A stretch of 64,000 bases of DNA from Syncephalis fuscata. Taxonomy: Eukaryota > Zoopagomycota > Zoopagomycetes > Zoopagales > Piptocephalidaceae. Shown piece after piece: positions 11,387 to 25,277 of the stretch (position 1 is the first letter of the stretch; each line of letters begins with the position of its first letter). The stretch is taken from contig JAHLTZ010000041.1 of NCBI GenBank assembly GCA_025786725.1, positions 116,744 through 180,743 on the forward strand. The letters run 5' to 3'. Below the pieces are notes generated by a model. The model searched no databases. It saw nothing but the letters and a program-made list of their open reading frames with translations, and had not been told where the DNA came from. The translations under genes and the position numbers were made by a program.

Positions 11387-14372
11387 ATGAATGCGTCATC
11401 GTCTGCTTTGCCAGGCAATAAGCGACTAAAGGCGCGCATCAATCCGCCCCGTCGGCCAGTAAGTTGAATGGGAAAGTCGCTAGATTCACTGATTGGTTTC
11501 TAACTGTACGTCTTCTAGACTCATAGCGCTGATCTGTATGGCGAAATGTGGCCCAAGATAGAACAGGCCATTAAACAAATTTACAATATCAATTCGTCGA
11601 GACTTTCATTCGAAGAGCTGTATCGGGCCAGCTACACACTCGTTATTCATAAAAAAGGCAGCGATTTGTATCAAGATGTAGGCAACTCGTTAAAAAAACA
11701 TCTAGAGCAAGTGACAGCCGAGAATATTGTTACGGCCTTTCCTGCCAACCGAGATAATCTGGATGACTGTGGCCGGTTTCTTAACAATCTGGCCGATTTC
11801 TGGGACCGGCATACACGCAGTATGGTGATGATTCGTGATATTCTGATGTATATGGTAAGCCATGAATAGTCTCTATAAACAGGCATATGCTAAGCATGAA
11901 TGGATACAGGACCGAGTATTTGTAAAGGCATCGGGTCTACAGCCAGTCTACGAGACAGGAATGGATATCTTTCGTGATGTCATTCTAAGATCTAAAAGCC
12001 ATCCAGTGCAAGCACAACTGCTTAATGTTATGCTAACCATGATTGAACGTGAACGACAGGAGAAGTTGTGAATACCATTGATATGCGTCGAGTAACTCAA
12101 CTACAACTACATTACCAAGTGGTAGCTCGGAAGATCAGTCAGAATCAACTGTATACCATATTGATTTTGAGAAAGAGTTTCTAAAGGTTAGCCGTGAATA
12201 TTACAACATTCAAGCCCAAAGTCTATTGGCCATTGGCGATGTGGTTGATTACTTGAACAAGGTAGGCTTACTATTTGACATAGACATCTATTTACAGATA
12301 AAATGTTTAAATCTAACATATAACTATTATTATTAAGACGGAGCGTTGGCTTAACGAAGAAGCATCTCGATCTGAAAGATATTTAACTGAAATGACCGGT
12401 CAAAAGATTCGAGAAGTTATAGAACAAGAAATGATGTCGAGCCATTTAGAGACCATTATTGAGGTAAATAATAACTATATATTAAATGTTTAAGTAGTTA
12501 TTTATTAATAACTTATAGATGGAGCGTACAGGCATGCGATTTATGCTAACTAACGAGAAAATGCAAGGTAAGTATTACTATATATACTATATATATAGAT
12601 ATTGATTATTTAACTAACTGAATCCATTAGAACTCAATTGTATGTATCGCTTATTAGGATTAGTAGAACATGGACATGCATCTATGCGCAAAACATTAAG
12701 CAATTACATTCAAGTATGCGGCAAGATATCAACGAACAGTGGCCAATGAACGAACAACCAAACCAACTGTGCCTGTAGATGATTCCACGGATAAGAAAGA
12801 ACAGAAACGACCAAGTGCCAAAGAAAAGAGTGCTGCATTGGCTATTCGATGGGTTGAATTAGTATTGGCATTACATAGTAAATTCAATCGTATACTTGCT
12901 GAAGCATTTAGTGGCGATAAAGTATTCCAGATTAGTGTTAATGAGGTAAGTAAATGTTTACTATTGTTACTATTATACTAACCACTGATTAATAGGCATT
13001 CTCCACCTTTATTAATAACAATAAACTGGCTGTAGAGTATATCTCACTCTTTATTGATGAGAACTTACAACGCGGCATTAAAGGCAAGGTTGAACAAGAA
13101 ATTGACAGTATTCTTGACAATACAGTCTCTCTATTCCGCTATATTGAAGACAAGGATATGTTTGAACGTTACTACAAACATCATCTATCACGTCGATTAC
13201 TCCAATCAAAGAGTGTATCCGACGATGCAGAACGAGGCATGATTGCCAAATTACGTGTAAGTCAATGCTAATTAAAGTGTTTAATATATTTAATATTTAT
13301 AGATCGAATGTGGTGTTCAATTCACATCTAAATTGGAGGGCATGTTTAATGACATCAAACTGTCCTCGGATATTATGCGTAACTTTAAAGATGATCAAAG
13401 TGAACGAGAAGACAAAGTAAGTAATATATATATACGTTAATATATATACACGTTAATATATATATTAATCTAATTCGTTGATAGGATTCAATAGGAGAAA
13501 TCAATGTTCAAGTACTTACTTCTACTTACTGGCCTATTACTCAAACATCCGATCAATGTGTACTGCCCTTGTCATTACGTCAAGCACAAGAAAGATTTAC
13601 ATCCTTTTATCTTGCCCAATACAGTGGCCGTAAACTAATGTTCCAAATGAATATGGTATGTATCAACAGCTATGCCATATATTGTATTAACATTATAGTA
13701 ATAGGGCACGGTTGAAGTACGGGCTTATTTCAACGAGAAACGACATGATCTTATTATTCCTACTTATGCCCTGGCCATTCTTATGTTATTTGAACAAACC
13801 GATGACTGGATCACGTATGATCAACTACTAGCAGAGACCGGCATTCCTGAAGAAGATCTACAGCGTAATCTATTTGCCTTAACATCACCCAAACACCCAA
13901 TTCTACGTAAAGACCCATCGGTTAAAGAGTCACCACTGGCCCAATCTGGCCATCGTATCTGTTTCAATACAGGATTTAAGAGTAAATTAATGAGAATACG
14001 TATTGTACCCGCCACTCCTCGTCTTGAACAAGCAAGTGAACGTAAAGCCACCATGGGACGTGTTATGGAAGAGCGACAAATACAAACGGATGCCTGTATT
14101 GTACGCGTCATGAAGTCACGCCGTACTATGGAACACAATATACTAATGACCGAAGTAACCAAGCATTAATGACTCGATTCAGACCTGATCCATCTGTTAT
14201 TAAACGCCGTATTGAATCATTAATTGAACGAGAATATCTAGAACGAGCACCCGATGACCTGTAAGTCAATAGTCTATTTACTTGTACTAGTTACTAATAT
14301 ACTATATTATATATGTATATATGTATATATATATATATTAATTATAGGAAAACCTATCATTATTTGGCCTAA
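11387..14372 (+). CDS. CUL3: Cullin-3, scaffold of BTB-type ubiquitin ligases
   Basis: Cullin scaffold that binds BTB adaptors through its N-terminus and Rbx1 through its C-terminus. The ATG at 11387 gives MNASSSALPGNKRLKARINPPRRP, then WPKIEQAIKQIYN and SFEELYRASYTLVIHKKG (cullin repeat 1), DRVFVKASGLQPVYETGMDIFRD, the homology-domain blocks FERYYKHHLSRRLLQ, FTSKLEGMFNDIKLS and STYWPITQ, and the winged-helix end IVRVMKSRRTMEHN with the neddylation Lys. It ends YHYLA with TAA at 14370-14372. About eleven exons. The frame breaks near 12065, 12092, 12714, 12736 and 14163; each is repaired by one extra base and conserved sequence continues on both sides. Most likely a functional gene with consensus deletions, but five breaks in one gene are notable. 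Confidence 0.93.
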
Positions 14373-14566
14373 GTATAGCATCTATCTATTATACTAGTTA
14401 TTTAGAATAGATATTAATGGATATCATGTAAATAGAATTATAATAATGATGCATTGCCTTTTTTCTTTTAATTTACAAGTTACTAACAACAACAACAACA
14501 ATATTACAATAATATTATTAATAATAAATGTTACATAGAATGGTTTATTAATAATCTATAAATGTA

Positions 14567-14872
14567 TTAATTTGTAGATGGTCGACGTGCAAAACATTGT
14601 TTAAATGCTTCCATTTCCTCTTTACATGCTCTCCAGTCATGTTTAGCCATATAACATTCATGTAACCGCATATTCTCATCATAACAACCAGTAGAACGTA
14701 TTCGTTGATCCCATGGATCTTCTTCATCGTCATCCTCTTCTTCTACTTCTACTTCTTTGTTGTTGTTGTTGTCATTCTGTTCTTCTACTTTCTTTGACTC
14801 TTCTTTTAGTTTATTAGATTCTAATGATTGAGATTCATTAGATTTATTAGATAGTACTTTAACGTTAGTCAT
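14567..14872 (-). CDS. COA4: COA4-like twin CX9C cytochrome oxidase assembly factor
   Basis: Single-exon 101-aa protein. An acidic, Asn-rich N-terminal half (EEEDDDEEDPWDQRI) precedes a CHCH fold. The fold has two CX9C pairs (C YDENMRLHE C and C KEEMEAFKQ C) separated by YMAKHDWRA. The order 'DPxDQ...TGC...C...DWR.C...AF..C' matches COA4/CHCHD8, an intermembrane-space protein imported by Mia40 that helps assemble complex IV. The extended acidic N-terminus is longer than in animals. It is convergent with CUL3 and divergent from ARP3. Confidence 0.85.
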   Translation of the reverse strand: MTNVKVLSNKSNESQSLESNKLKEESKKVEEQNDNNNNKEVEVEEEDDDEEDPWDQRIRSTGCYDENMRLHECYMAKHDWRACKEEMEAFKQCFARRPSTN

Positions 14873-15193
14873 TGTTGTATAAGTAGAATCAAGTTAAAAG
14901 AGTGCAATATAAGAAAGAAGAGTATATATATCCATATCCATATAGTGTACAAGTGTATCTAGTTATAGATGTTATTATACTAAAATGAATAACCATACGT
15001 CTTATCAACCAACTAATTAATCTGATGATTTTCATTAACCACATCAACGGCCCTTGTTTATCTCCTTCGTCATCCCTTTAAACCACTACTGTTTAAACCA
15101 CACACCTACGCAATTACCCTTCAGACATTCATCTTTGTTTGTGGCTATTCTATTTACTCGATCGGTGTTAGTTACTGAACATACACGTACACC
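14873..15193. promoter_or_regulatory. Shared upstream region of COA4 and ARP3
   Basis: 321 bp between divergent start codons, with a CT-rich stretch (about 15055-15190) before ARP3. No specific element recognised. Confidence 0.4.
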
Positions 15194-16867
15194 ATGGCCA
15201 ATTTACCGCCAGTGGTCATTGATAATGGCACAGGGTAAGTAGGACGTCTATTCAATGTAACCGTCAACTTATGCCATGATGGGTTGATGGGTGGGTTCTA
15301 GTTATACGAAAATGGGCTTTGCCGGTAATAGTGACCCGCAATTCATATTTCCAACGGTAATTGCTACGCGAGAGAATGCAGCCGGTGGTTCAACGCGTTC
15401 AACAGTCTCGCAATATTCAGGCAGTGGCGGTTCTAGGCTTCTGGTAACTTGGCATCGAAAAGAGGCGCGGAAGACTTGGATTTCTATATTGGACACGAGG
15501 CCATTCGCCATGGTAAATCCTATGGCTTAAACTACCCCATTCGACATGGTCAAATCGAGAATTGGGATCATATGGAGCGGTTATGGGAGCAGTCTATCTT
15601 TAAATACCTACGCTGTGAACCAGAAGACCATTACTTTCTACTCGTAAGTACCAGGACCAGTGCCAGTATATAGTATATGGTGTATAATCTGATATAATTT
15701 TATTTGTAGACGGAACCGCCACTTAATGCACCAGAGAATCGCGAAAATACGGCCGAGATCTTTTTTGAGACATTTAATATTCCAGGCATGTATATTGCTG
15801 TACAGGCTGTACTTGCGCTGGCGGCCAGTTGGGTGTCTGGTAAAGTGGCAGAGCGTACACTGACGGGCACAGTCATTGATAGTGGTGATGGTGTAACTCA
15901 CGTCATTCCTGTGGTAGGTAGACCAATATGTTTATTATTGTTCATATTCATGTTAACGTGGTCTATTTAGGCGGATGGATATGTTATTGGCAGTTCTATT
16001 AAACATATTCCTATTGCTGGTCGGGATATTACACAATTTGTGCAACAACTATTACGTGACCGTAATGAATCAGCCATTCCACCTGAGGATTCATTAGAAG
16101 TGGCCAAACGTATCAAGGAAAGCTATTCGTATGTTTGCCATGATATTGTTAAAGAGTTTCGTAAATACGATCAAGATCCAAGTCAATTCTGCAAATATCA
16201 AGGTGTTCATGGAGTGACTCAGCGGGTAAGTAGTCGTAGTCGTAGTAATTAATATTTACTAATACTTACTAATGTCTATTAGCCTTATGAAGTCGATGTT
16301 GGTTACGAACGATTCTTGGCACCAGAAATCTTCTTTAATCCAGAGATTGCCAGTTCTGACTTTTTAACCCCTCTGCCTGATGTGGTCGATAATGTTATTC
16401 AAACAAGTCCTATTGATACACGTCGTGGTCTATACAAGAATATTGTACTGTCGGGTGGATCAACGATGTTTAAAGACTTTGGCAAACGTCTACACCGTGA
16501 CATTAAGCGTACTGTAGATGCTCGTCTACGTCGTAGTGAAGAACTAAGCGGTGGCCGTCTAAAGGTATAACCTAGATAGATCGAATAGCACTAGGCGTAT
16601 AGCGTTATTAATACTGTTTATAGTCAACACCTATGGAAGTGAATGTGATATCACATAAAAAACAGCGATATGCTGTATGGTTTGGCGGTAGTTTGTTGGC
16701 TTCTACAGTAAGTAAAAGTCTATTAGTTGATGAATAGTTGCTAATTACTCGATGATGATGATGATGTATAGAGCGAATTCTACTCATACTGTCATACAAA
16801 GGCCGAATACGAAGAATATGGACCAAGTATTGCACGACATAACCGAGTATTTAATACAATTCAATAA
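15194..16867 (+). CDS. ARP3: Actin-related protein 3 (Arp2/3 complex subunit)
   Basis: Nucleation subunit of the Arp2/3 actin-branching complex. The ATG at 15194 starts [14 protein letters not shown], with the first nucleotide-binding loop. Next come [90 protein letters not shown] (second phosphate loop), [21 protein letters not shown] and [16 protein letters not shown]. The C-terminus is [13 protein letters not shown]...[18 protein letters not shown], with TAA at 16865-16867. About seven exons. There is one frame break near 15437; fungal ARP3 has a collinear variable loop there, so a single missing base is the simplest reading. The WASP gene at 38159 encodes its activator. Confidence 0.95.
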
Positions 16868-17347
16868 TGATACTGGTCTATCCATACCTATCTAAAGTGT
16901 ATCTATATATACATTTTATTGGTTAAATCATATGAATACATTAATTACAGTCACCATAACCATAACCATGACAATAATGAGAAGTATTATCTATTTATAT
17001 CTATCTATATATTTATTTGTATGTAGTATGTGTGGAATGTGATCAATCATGGGACCTGTGTATTAATTTATGTTGTCCATTTATAGTAATTACGTATTTA
17101 TATTGAATAGCCATTGATTTATATTTTTACAATTTGTTTATTGTGTTGTTGTTGTTGTTGTTCTGTCTATTCTCTACTCCGCTTATTGTGTGGTCTATTC
17201 ATTCTAATATTGCTAGTTATAATAAGCTATTTACCAGTGCTTCTACTACTTTACCGTTAATATTAATATTAATAGTCACTGCTGAAAGGCTATTATAGCC
17301 TTTGTATATTGTCTACAGTTTATTCGTTATATTGTTCATCTTGACGA
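16868..17347. other. Intergenic ARP3 to membrane-protein gene
   Basis: 480 AT-rich bases with short simple repeats (a TTG run near 17151). No gene or RNA seen. Confidence 0.55.
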
Positions 17348-18434
17348 ATGATTATATTTGTTACTACTATCGTGCATCTTGTGGTGTACACGATATTCTT
17401 ATTTGCATTTCTGGCCAATAGTATTATTACTCGGGCCAAGACATACTGGCTTCTATTTGCTATCTGTTTATGTACGTATTCTATTACTATGTGTCAAGTG
17501 ACTATCGTTATTAATGTATCCTACAGTGCAATGTGCCTCAGATATTGCTCTTATAGCATGGCCGGGTAGCTTTAGTGTTGTGGCTATTGCCGTGGCCTAC
17601 AGTTTCTTATTAATAGCACTCGTGGGTCTAACGATGGTATCCACTCGATTACTACACATTTGGTAAGTATAGAATATAAATGACCATCATGGTTATTAAC
17701 TATTATTAAATAGGTCGACTTCGGTTAAGATTATTATTCCAAATTATCCACATCGACTATTTGCTTGGTCAGGGCGTATTCTACTTGTACTCTATGGTAT
17801 TATGGCCATTGTAGCTGGTGCAGCCATCTGGCTAATGACGAATGAACGATACTTATTGACGGCATTCCGTCTATGGTATGCCTTTATGTGGTCTTATGGT
17901 ATCTTAACCCTGTATATGACAATTATTTCTATTATGGTTGGATGGAGAAAGATCCGTGCTTTACCCCCTTCGTTGGATATCCGACGCAAGCGTAATGTAA
18001 GTTGTTGTTTATATATCAATATTGTTTAGTTACTAATAGATATTATAGCAAATTATTCGATTATGTATTCTTAATTTCATTTTATTCCTTTATTTCTTCC
18101 TTGATGGATTTGGACTGCTCTACTACACGTTTATCCAGTATTCGGGATATATTCTACTATTTGCATGGTTATGTATTGCCGCCTGGCCCCGTGCTCTAGC
18201 CAATTACAGCTTGGCACCGGGTGCACCATCACCGCCCGATAGTCACGAGGGCACAATGATGGATGCCGCAGCCATGGAAGAGGAAATGGCCGGTATAAAG
18301 GAGAACAAATATACTACAGTGATCCACTGGTAGTAAATACAGATCCAGATAGTGTAGCTATATTGGAAACTGTTCCTATTGATGATGATGATGATGATAA
18401 TACCAATAAGCATCCACATGGATCCAATAGCTAA
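17348..18434 (+). CDS. Seven-helix membrane protein, unassigned family
   Basis: About 320 aa from four or five exons (junctions near 17473/17527, 17663/17714 and 17998/18049). Seven hydrophobic segments are visible in order: TTIVHLVVYTIFLFAFLANS, WLLFAICLLQCASDIALIAW, AIAVAYSFLLIALVGLTMV, RILLVLYGIMAIVAGAAIWL, MWSYGILTLYMTIISIMVGW, CILNFILFLYFFLDGFGLLY and GYILLFAWLCIAAWPRAL. A polar tail follows. The open frame ends at 18333; one added base near 18301 opens an acidic tail (SVAILETVPIDDDDDD) to TAA at 18434. The topology resembles a small GPCR-like or lipid-sensing receptor, but I recognise no signature. Function unknown. Confidence 0.75.
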
Positions 18435-18703
18435 TATTTATTAACGAATATTTATATATATTATTGTTATAAGCACTATGATTATTTTAACGAATTACAC
18501 CCAATTGTAATATAAATGGGTGCATTCAAGTTTAGTACGTGTTAATGAAGTAATTAGAATTGATTTAGTAAAAGCTATAATCTAAATACTCTATCTATTA
18601 AATAAAGTCACGTTCTACCATTAGTAATATGAACCAGTAATGATTGGTTGGTTAAATGGTTATTTATTATTTATCATTATGTTAATAAATTTGTACACTT
18701 TTA

Positions 18704-18731
18704 GTAATTAGTAATTAGTAATTAGTAATTA
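18704..18731. repeat. GTAATTA short tandem repeat, four copies
   Basis: Four perfect head-to-tail copies of a 7-bp unit in the convergent gap between the membrane-protein gene and SQS1. Nothing else is seen in 18435-18777. Confidence 0.85.
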
Positions 18732-18777
18732 AAGTTAACAACAAAATAAATGAATTTATATATGTGCAAATAAATGT

Positions 18778-21121
18778 TTATCCATGCCCAAGACCACGTC
18801 GACCAGATGGAATGACCGCCTCAACTGGATCAACTCTACCTGGATTAGTTGAACCAAGTGCTTCACCCGGTGACCATCTGTTATAGCAACATTAGTTAGG
18901 CTACTTAATCGATTGTAAAATACTTACCCCATTTTGGCTAATAGTTGATGACCAAGATTACTTGCTGATAATGCAGGTACATTGCCACCCACCACTGTAC
19001 CGGGTCGGGCTAATAATACAATACAATACAATATAATATAACATCAATGGTTTAGATAAATCGGTAGTTACGGTATAGATGCAATAAACACTCACGTTTC
19101 GTTGAAGAGGTAGATTGATTTGGTGTATTTGACCAATCTCTACTCTCTTTAACTCGTTTCCCTTTCTTGCCTACTTGTATAGATGGATCGATATACCGTG
19201 TCTGGTTGTTATATTGGCGAATAATAACATCAATAATTCTACTTGTTTCAGGCAATTCGGTACTTCTCTTCCTTGATAATATTGTATATCTAATAAATAG
19301 ATCATTAGTAGACTATAGTAATACTATATAATATTTACCGTTTATGACCTGATCCTACGCTTTTAGAGTTCAATCCATATTGTAGTGCCAATTGATGAAC
19401 AGTACGTCGTGCTGCCTTATCCATGCACGGTAGTGGTATACTGTAATGGATAGAATAACGATTAGAAATCTATTATAAAAGAACAAATTAATTACCTAGG
19501 CACCATAGGCTCCATAACAAATCCTCTAATAATTCTATTAAACAAATAGCATTAACATATTAAATATAATAATATTATAGCTTACTTATTGATCTCTCGC
19601 ATATTAATGGCTCGTTGACTAATTAACTTTTCTTTTCTTTGTTGTTTCTGTTCCTTCTTTGATAGTTTATTGCGTTTCTCTTTGGATGATCGATAATGGT
19701 TATGTTGATTATAGAGTGGCATATCATCTTCATCATCTGGTATAATAATCCATTTGGGTGAACGTGTGGCTGCTCTATTAACTGTTATAATAGATATTAA
19801 TATACATCATTGTTTTAATATTTACTTACTTTTAGTATTGGATCTGTTATATGAAAAATCGCCTGATAATACAGCTTCAAAGTTCTCAACTGATCTTGTC
19901 TTTTTAATCTGCTTCTCTTTTCTACTTAATCCACGGGCTGTTCTATCTATCATATGATCGATATCCTCATCTTGATCATCACTTGAATCGTCCCATTGAA
20001 AGTTGCCTTCAAAGTTGATCTTTTCCATTATTTCAATTCCTTCTCCTTCAGTGTCAAATTGTGGTTTAACACGCCATACTGATGGTTTAATATCTTCATC
20101 TTCTGTACTCTCATCATCTGTATCTAATATTTCAATTACTGAGTTACTAGATATCTGAATTTTGTTATTATTTTTATTTTTGTTGTTGTTGTTATCTTCA
20201 CCGTCAACGTCGATATAAAATAGGGAATCTACTGTTTTAGTATTCGATGTTGATACTTGAGATGCTGTTGTAGCCACTGACTTGTCTACTACAGCTGATG
20301 GTTCTACTTTTACTTGGTTAGATGTTTGTTGCGTACTCTGCATCCAAATAGGCCTCTAAAGTTGTCCACAGAGTCATCTGATGAATCTTCACTATCTTCT
20401 TCGCTATCCTCGTCTTCATCTTGGTATATAAATGGATCTTCAGATGTATCCAATTGAGCAAGAAATGCATTATCTTGTATAAATTGTTCTAATTTAGTCG
20501 AAGATGGTATTAATGTCTGTTCATCTTTATCTTGTCCATTTAGGCTTAATTCTTCCAATATATTCTATATAGAATTAATTAACTTAAATATGGTTGAATT
20601 AGTCATCATCTTACTTTTAAATAGTCGTCATCGTCATCATATTCGTCGTCGTCATCTAATAGAATACTGTCAATATCGATATCATCATCATCTGTATAAT
20701 TATAGGATAAGTTATAGGTTATTTAAAATATATATTATTTACCAAGAAAGATGCCTGCCTCCTCTAAATCATCTCGCCGTCCTATAGGTCGTTTGTGATG
20801 AGTAGGGACCGGTCCAGTACGACGACGATTAGTAGACCTCATTTGAATAGTGCGATACTGTTCAGTGCCTGATTGGTCTTGCATAGCTGATATGATCTGC
20901 GTAACTAGACCTGGTTCATTGCTTTGAATGGCACCTGGATGACGTGGTCGGCCACGGCCTCTACCGCGATTGCCGCCAACACCACCGCCACGACCCCTAC
21001 CACGCCCTCCACGGCCTTTACCGCCATGAGATCGGTGTTGATTCGTGTCATTCAACGCTATATAGTCGGACTGACTAGAAAACGTGGTATTCGTTTTCTT
21101 TCGACCTTGTTTACGCACCAT
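18778..21121 (-). CDS. SQS1: SQS1-like R3H and G-patch protein (Prp43 cofactor)
   Basis: Homologue of yeast Sqs1/Pfa1, a G-patch activator of the DEAH helicase Prp43 in splicing and ribosome biogenesis. The ATG at 21121 opens a basic, RGG-rich N-terminus (GGKGRGGRGRGRGGGVGG). Long acidic regions follow (DDDDIDIDSILLDDDD; SEEDSEDSSDDSVDN), then RGLSRKEKQIKKTRSVENFEA. An R3H-type block (PLPCMDKAARRTVHQLALQY, HKRYTILSRKRSTELPE) precedes a C-terminal G-patch (LGHQLLAKMGWSPGEALG...SGRRGLGHG); TAA at 18778-18780. About nine exons. A frame break near 20353 is repaired by one base. Domain order matches the family; lengths of the acidic spacers differ, as usual. Confidence 0.86.
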
Positions 21122-21286
21122 GAGCGTTGCTGTTGTTAGTACTAATAAAATATATTAAGTGAATAGGTGCTAAGAAAAAAAGAGTAAAAAGTGGCACTTT
21201 GTAAATGACACAATTGATTAAAATCAGTCACATCTACTCATATTGATTCAACTCGTTATTTGTATAATTAGTATTTGTATATTTAT

Positions 21287-22662
<1,376 letters not shown>

Positions 22663-22843
22663 AGTGTAAAGGTAAGTAGCTACTAATATGTTATGTTAGG
22701 TTATGTGGGTTTGGTCGGTCGGTTAATAAAAAGAATAATTCTCTTTTATTATTGATTTCTTTCTTTTCTCTCTTTCTTGTGCGGTATATAATACACGGAC
22801 AGTATCAGCGACATTCCTACGCGGCCATTTATTTTATGTTATC
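22663..22843. promoter_or_regulatory. Shared upstream region of KAE1 and mS34
   Basis: 181 bp between divergent starts, with a T/C-rich block (22742-22785) and TATATAATAC near 22785 oriented toward mS34. Regulatory role inferred. Confidence 0.45.
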
Positions 22844-23430
22844 ATGTCGACTGCAACAGCCAAGGTGTTCCTAAAATACAGCCAGCTACCAACTATAGCT
22901 TGGTCGAGAAAGGGAAAGAACCTGTTCCAATTACTAAGTGTAGAGGCGAATTACGGTGCCGGAAAGCGTGTAGTAAGTAGCGATCTATAGTGCTGTGTTA
23001 TAGCCACAGTAAATACACGTACTAAATGTAGTATAGACAGATTCGCGACAAAAGATTAACCGCGCTGGCGAATGCGATACATGTTATAAAATAGAATCAG
23101 TAGAGCCTAAAGTTACTAAGGGAGTAAGTAGTCAGTTAGTAGATTATTAGGAAAATGGTTCTAAATAATCGATAGGAACTGCGTAATGGCACCGCAACAG
23201 GTCGATTGTTGTGGAAGGGTGGGTTCAAGTGTAGTAAGTAGGTCTATTCTATTAACTTTAGTGTAATGTTAGAACGATTTGCTACTGCTCGACCAGTCGA
23301 GATTACTTCGGCACTTAAATATGATTGGGTTTTATTGCCAGCAGTTAAAAATCCTATGGAAGTAGCACTACGCGCAGAAGATAAGCGCCAGCGTCAATTA
23401 GAAGATTCAGAAGGAACTGAAGAGGCATAA
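22844..23430 (+). CDS. MRPS34: Mitochondrial small-subunit ribosomal protein mS34
   Basis: The ATG at 22844 gives MSTATAKVFLKYSQLPTIAW, followed by KNLFQLLSVEANYGAGKRV. Downstream exons encode CYKIESVEPKVTKG, GTATGRLLWKGGFK and KYDWVLLPAVKNPMEVALR; TAA at 23428-23430. The blocks LP..AW.......L..L......G.GK.V, G.A.G.L..KG and .DW.L.P match mS34 of the mitoribosome small subunit. About 135 aa, four exons with 40-60-nt introns, no frame breaks. mS34 is found in animals, plants and some early fungi but is missing from many model yeasts, which supports an early-diverging fungal source. Confidence 0.8.
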
Positions 23431-23763
23431 AATTATAAATATAATGTTATTAAAAGAAATTAATATAGCAATCTATTGTTTAATTAACAAATAGCAACAA
23501 TTGCACAATTGTAATAATCTTATAGTATCAAATTACATAATGCAATATAATTGTTATTTTATTTATTTTAAACTAATAATAACGGAGATAATTAATAGCC
23601 CATTAGAAGGGTATTGGTAACAATAACACTCCAGAATCAATGGTAATTACTAGTTGACGTAGCAAGATTTTATAGATTTAAAAAGTCAACTATATAAACA
23701 ATAAACTAATTAGGGAGCGTATCTGGATAATTATAGCCAGTAGTAAATAAGAAGCAGTAGTGA
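23431..23763. other. Convergent intergenic gap
   Basis: 333 AT-rich bases between the 3' ends of mS34 and ORC6. No feature recognised beyond likely 3' ends. Confidence 0.6.
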
Positions 23764-25212
23764 CTATTCTCCTCCACTAGTAATGGATGAAGGAGATTTG
23801 GTATTAGATAGACGTAGTTTTTCGAACATCTTTTCTTTCCATGTTATAGAATTGATAAATTGACGTGAATCTTTCCATGGAATAGGCGATATCTAATTTG
23901 ATCAGTGTTAATAACAATAGTCTGTAAATAATGATCTATTTAATAACCTACCATTGGATTAATACCATCAACTGGTGGTTCTCTAAGTTGCATATTCCGT
24001 TCTGTATTGTTATTATCTAGTGTGGCATTTGATGCGGCTGTTGTTGTCGACTCTTCTTTCTTGGCGGATTCAGTATCGGTTATAGTTTTACGACGTTGAC
24101 GTGTTGTTTTTGTTTTTGATGCTTCTTTCTTGTCCTCTTGTGTTGTTGAATCCGGATCTATTTTTCGTGTTCTACGTTTAGTTGGTTTAGTTGTAGTAGC
24201 TTCGTCCTTGTCAGTTTCTACTTCTCCAACTATACCATTATCATCTATCGGTTCTATTTCATGTGTTGCGATTTCATCGACTTCTTTTGTGCTGCGTTTG
24301 CGCTTATTTTTCGTAGGTTTAGTATCTGTTTTCTCGTTAGATTCGATGGACGATTGGCTGGATTGTTGAGCACTTGTTTTTCTTGTTCGTTTAGTTGGTT
24401 TAGCCGTAGGTTCAGGTGGTGCTATTTCAGTCGACGATTTCTCGCCAATGGTGGCCATTTGCGTTGCTGCCAGTTTTCTAATTCTAGCCGAAGATGGTCG
24501 GATGTGTCCCATAGGTAGATTAAGTGTTTTCAGCTCTTCAGGAGCATAATATTCAGTAAGTGCTACCACTTTATTAATTTCTTGTGCTCTTTCCCCCGAT
24601 ATAAGTCGTAGTTTTGCACGATCCACACGTATCTAAATCGATTGCTGTGTTAGTTTCAATGACCAATAAACACTTATTGCAACTTACAGCTGCCACTTTA
24701 CAACAGGCTAGAAATACACCGACTGGAAATACGGGACGCTCCCATTGCACTGCTGATAACTGCGCACCTGGTAGTGCGGCTGACCATTTTTCCTTAAATG
24801 CCGTCATTACTTGTTCACAGCGAGATAGCATGGAAATGGATCCAAACTGAACTACCAGCGACTTTAGCGTTACTCGTGACATACTCGATGGTATACCAAG
24901 TAGGTCGTGAAGCCGCATTAGCTCATTCTTGTATATCGTGATGGTCACACCGGCCAGCCGTGTAGCTAGACGTCGGTCGAGTGCCGTGTTGAATCTATAC
25001 CGTTATAGCGATTAGCCCTTTCATAGATAACAAGATAAAGTTGCTTACTTTTCACAGGCTAATTCAAGACAAACAAGAGGTGTTGCTGAATTGGTGCCAG
25101 TGCGTGCACTTGCCTGGGTGTATAGCTGCAGTGCATGTTGGACAATACGTGGATCTTCGTCCAAATTCAGCGTACTGGCAAATGCACTCAAACTATGTTG
25201 GATATTGACCAT
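23764..25212 (-). CDS. ORC6: ORC6, origin recognition complex subunit 6
   Basis: Smallest ORC subunit, with a TFIIB-like cyclin fold that helps load MCM at origins. The ATG at 25212 starts MVNIQHSLSAFASTLNL, then VQHALQLYTQASAR, TPLVCLELACEK, LDRRLATRLAGVTITIYKNE, VTLKSLVVQFGSI and VFPVGVFLACCKVAAV. A long basic and Thr/Lys-rich linker follows (TKPTKRTRKTSAQQ; KRRTRKIDPD). A short conserved C-terminal helix (ISPIPWKDSRQFINSITWKE) matches the ORC6 tail that binds ORC3. TAG at 23764-23766. About five exons, no frame breaks. It shares a very short promoter with MESH1. Confidence 0.88.
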
Positions 25213-25277
25213 GATAAAAATAAACAGTGAAACAAAATGGATTCTTATTGTCTTTTTGATATCCTCTCTACCACACA
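25213..25277. promoter_or_regulatory. 65-bp bidirectional ORC6-MESH1 promoter
   Basis: Only 65 bases separate the divergent start codons, so both 5' leaders and core promoter must lie inside this interval or overlap the opposite gene. No TATA box is seen. Confidence 0.5.

Noticed and set aside
15351-15436. Intron in ARP3 from acggtaattg to ttctag
   Set aside because: It is phase-compatible, but it would delete the highly conserved VIATR segment and a loop that aligns in length with fungal ARP3.
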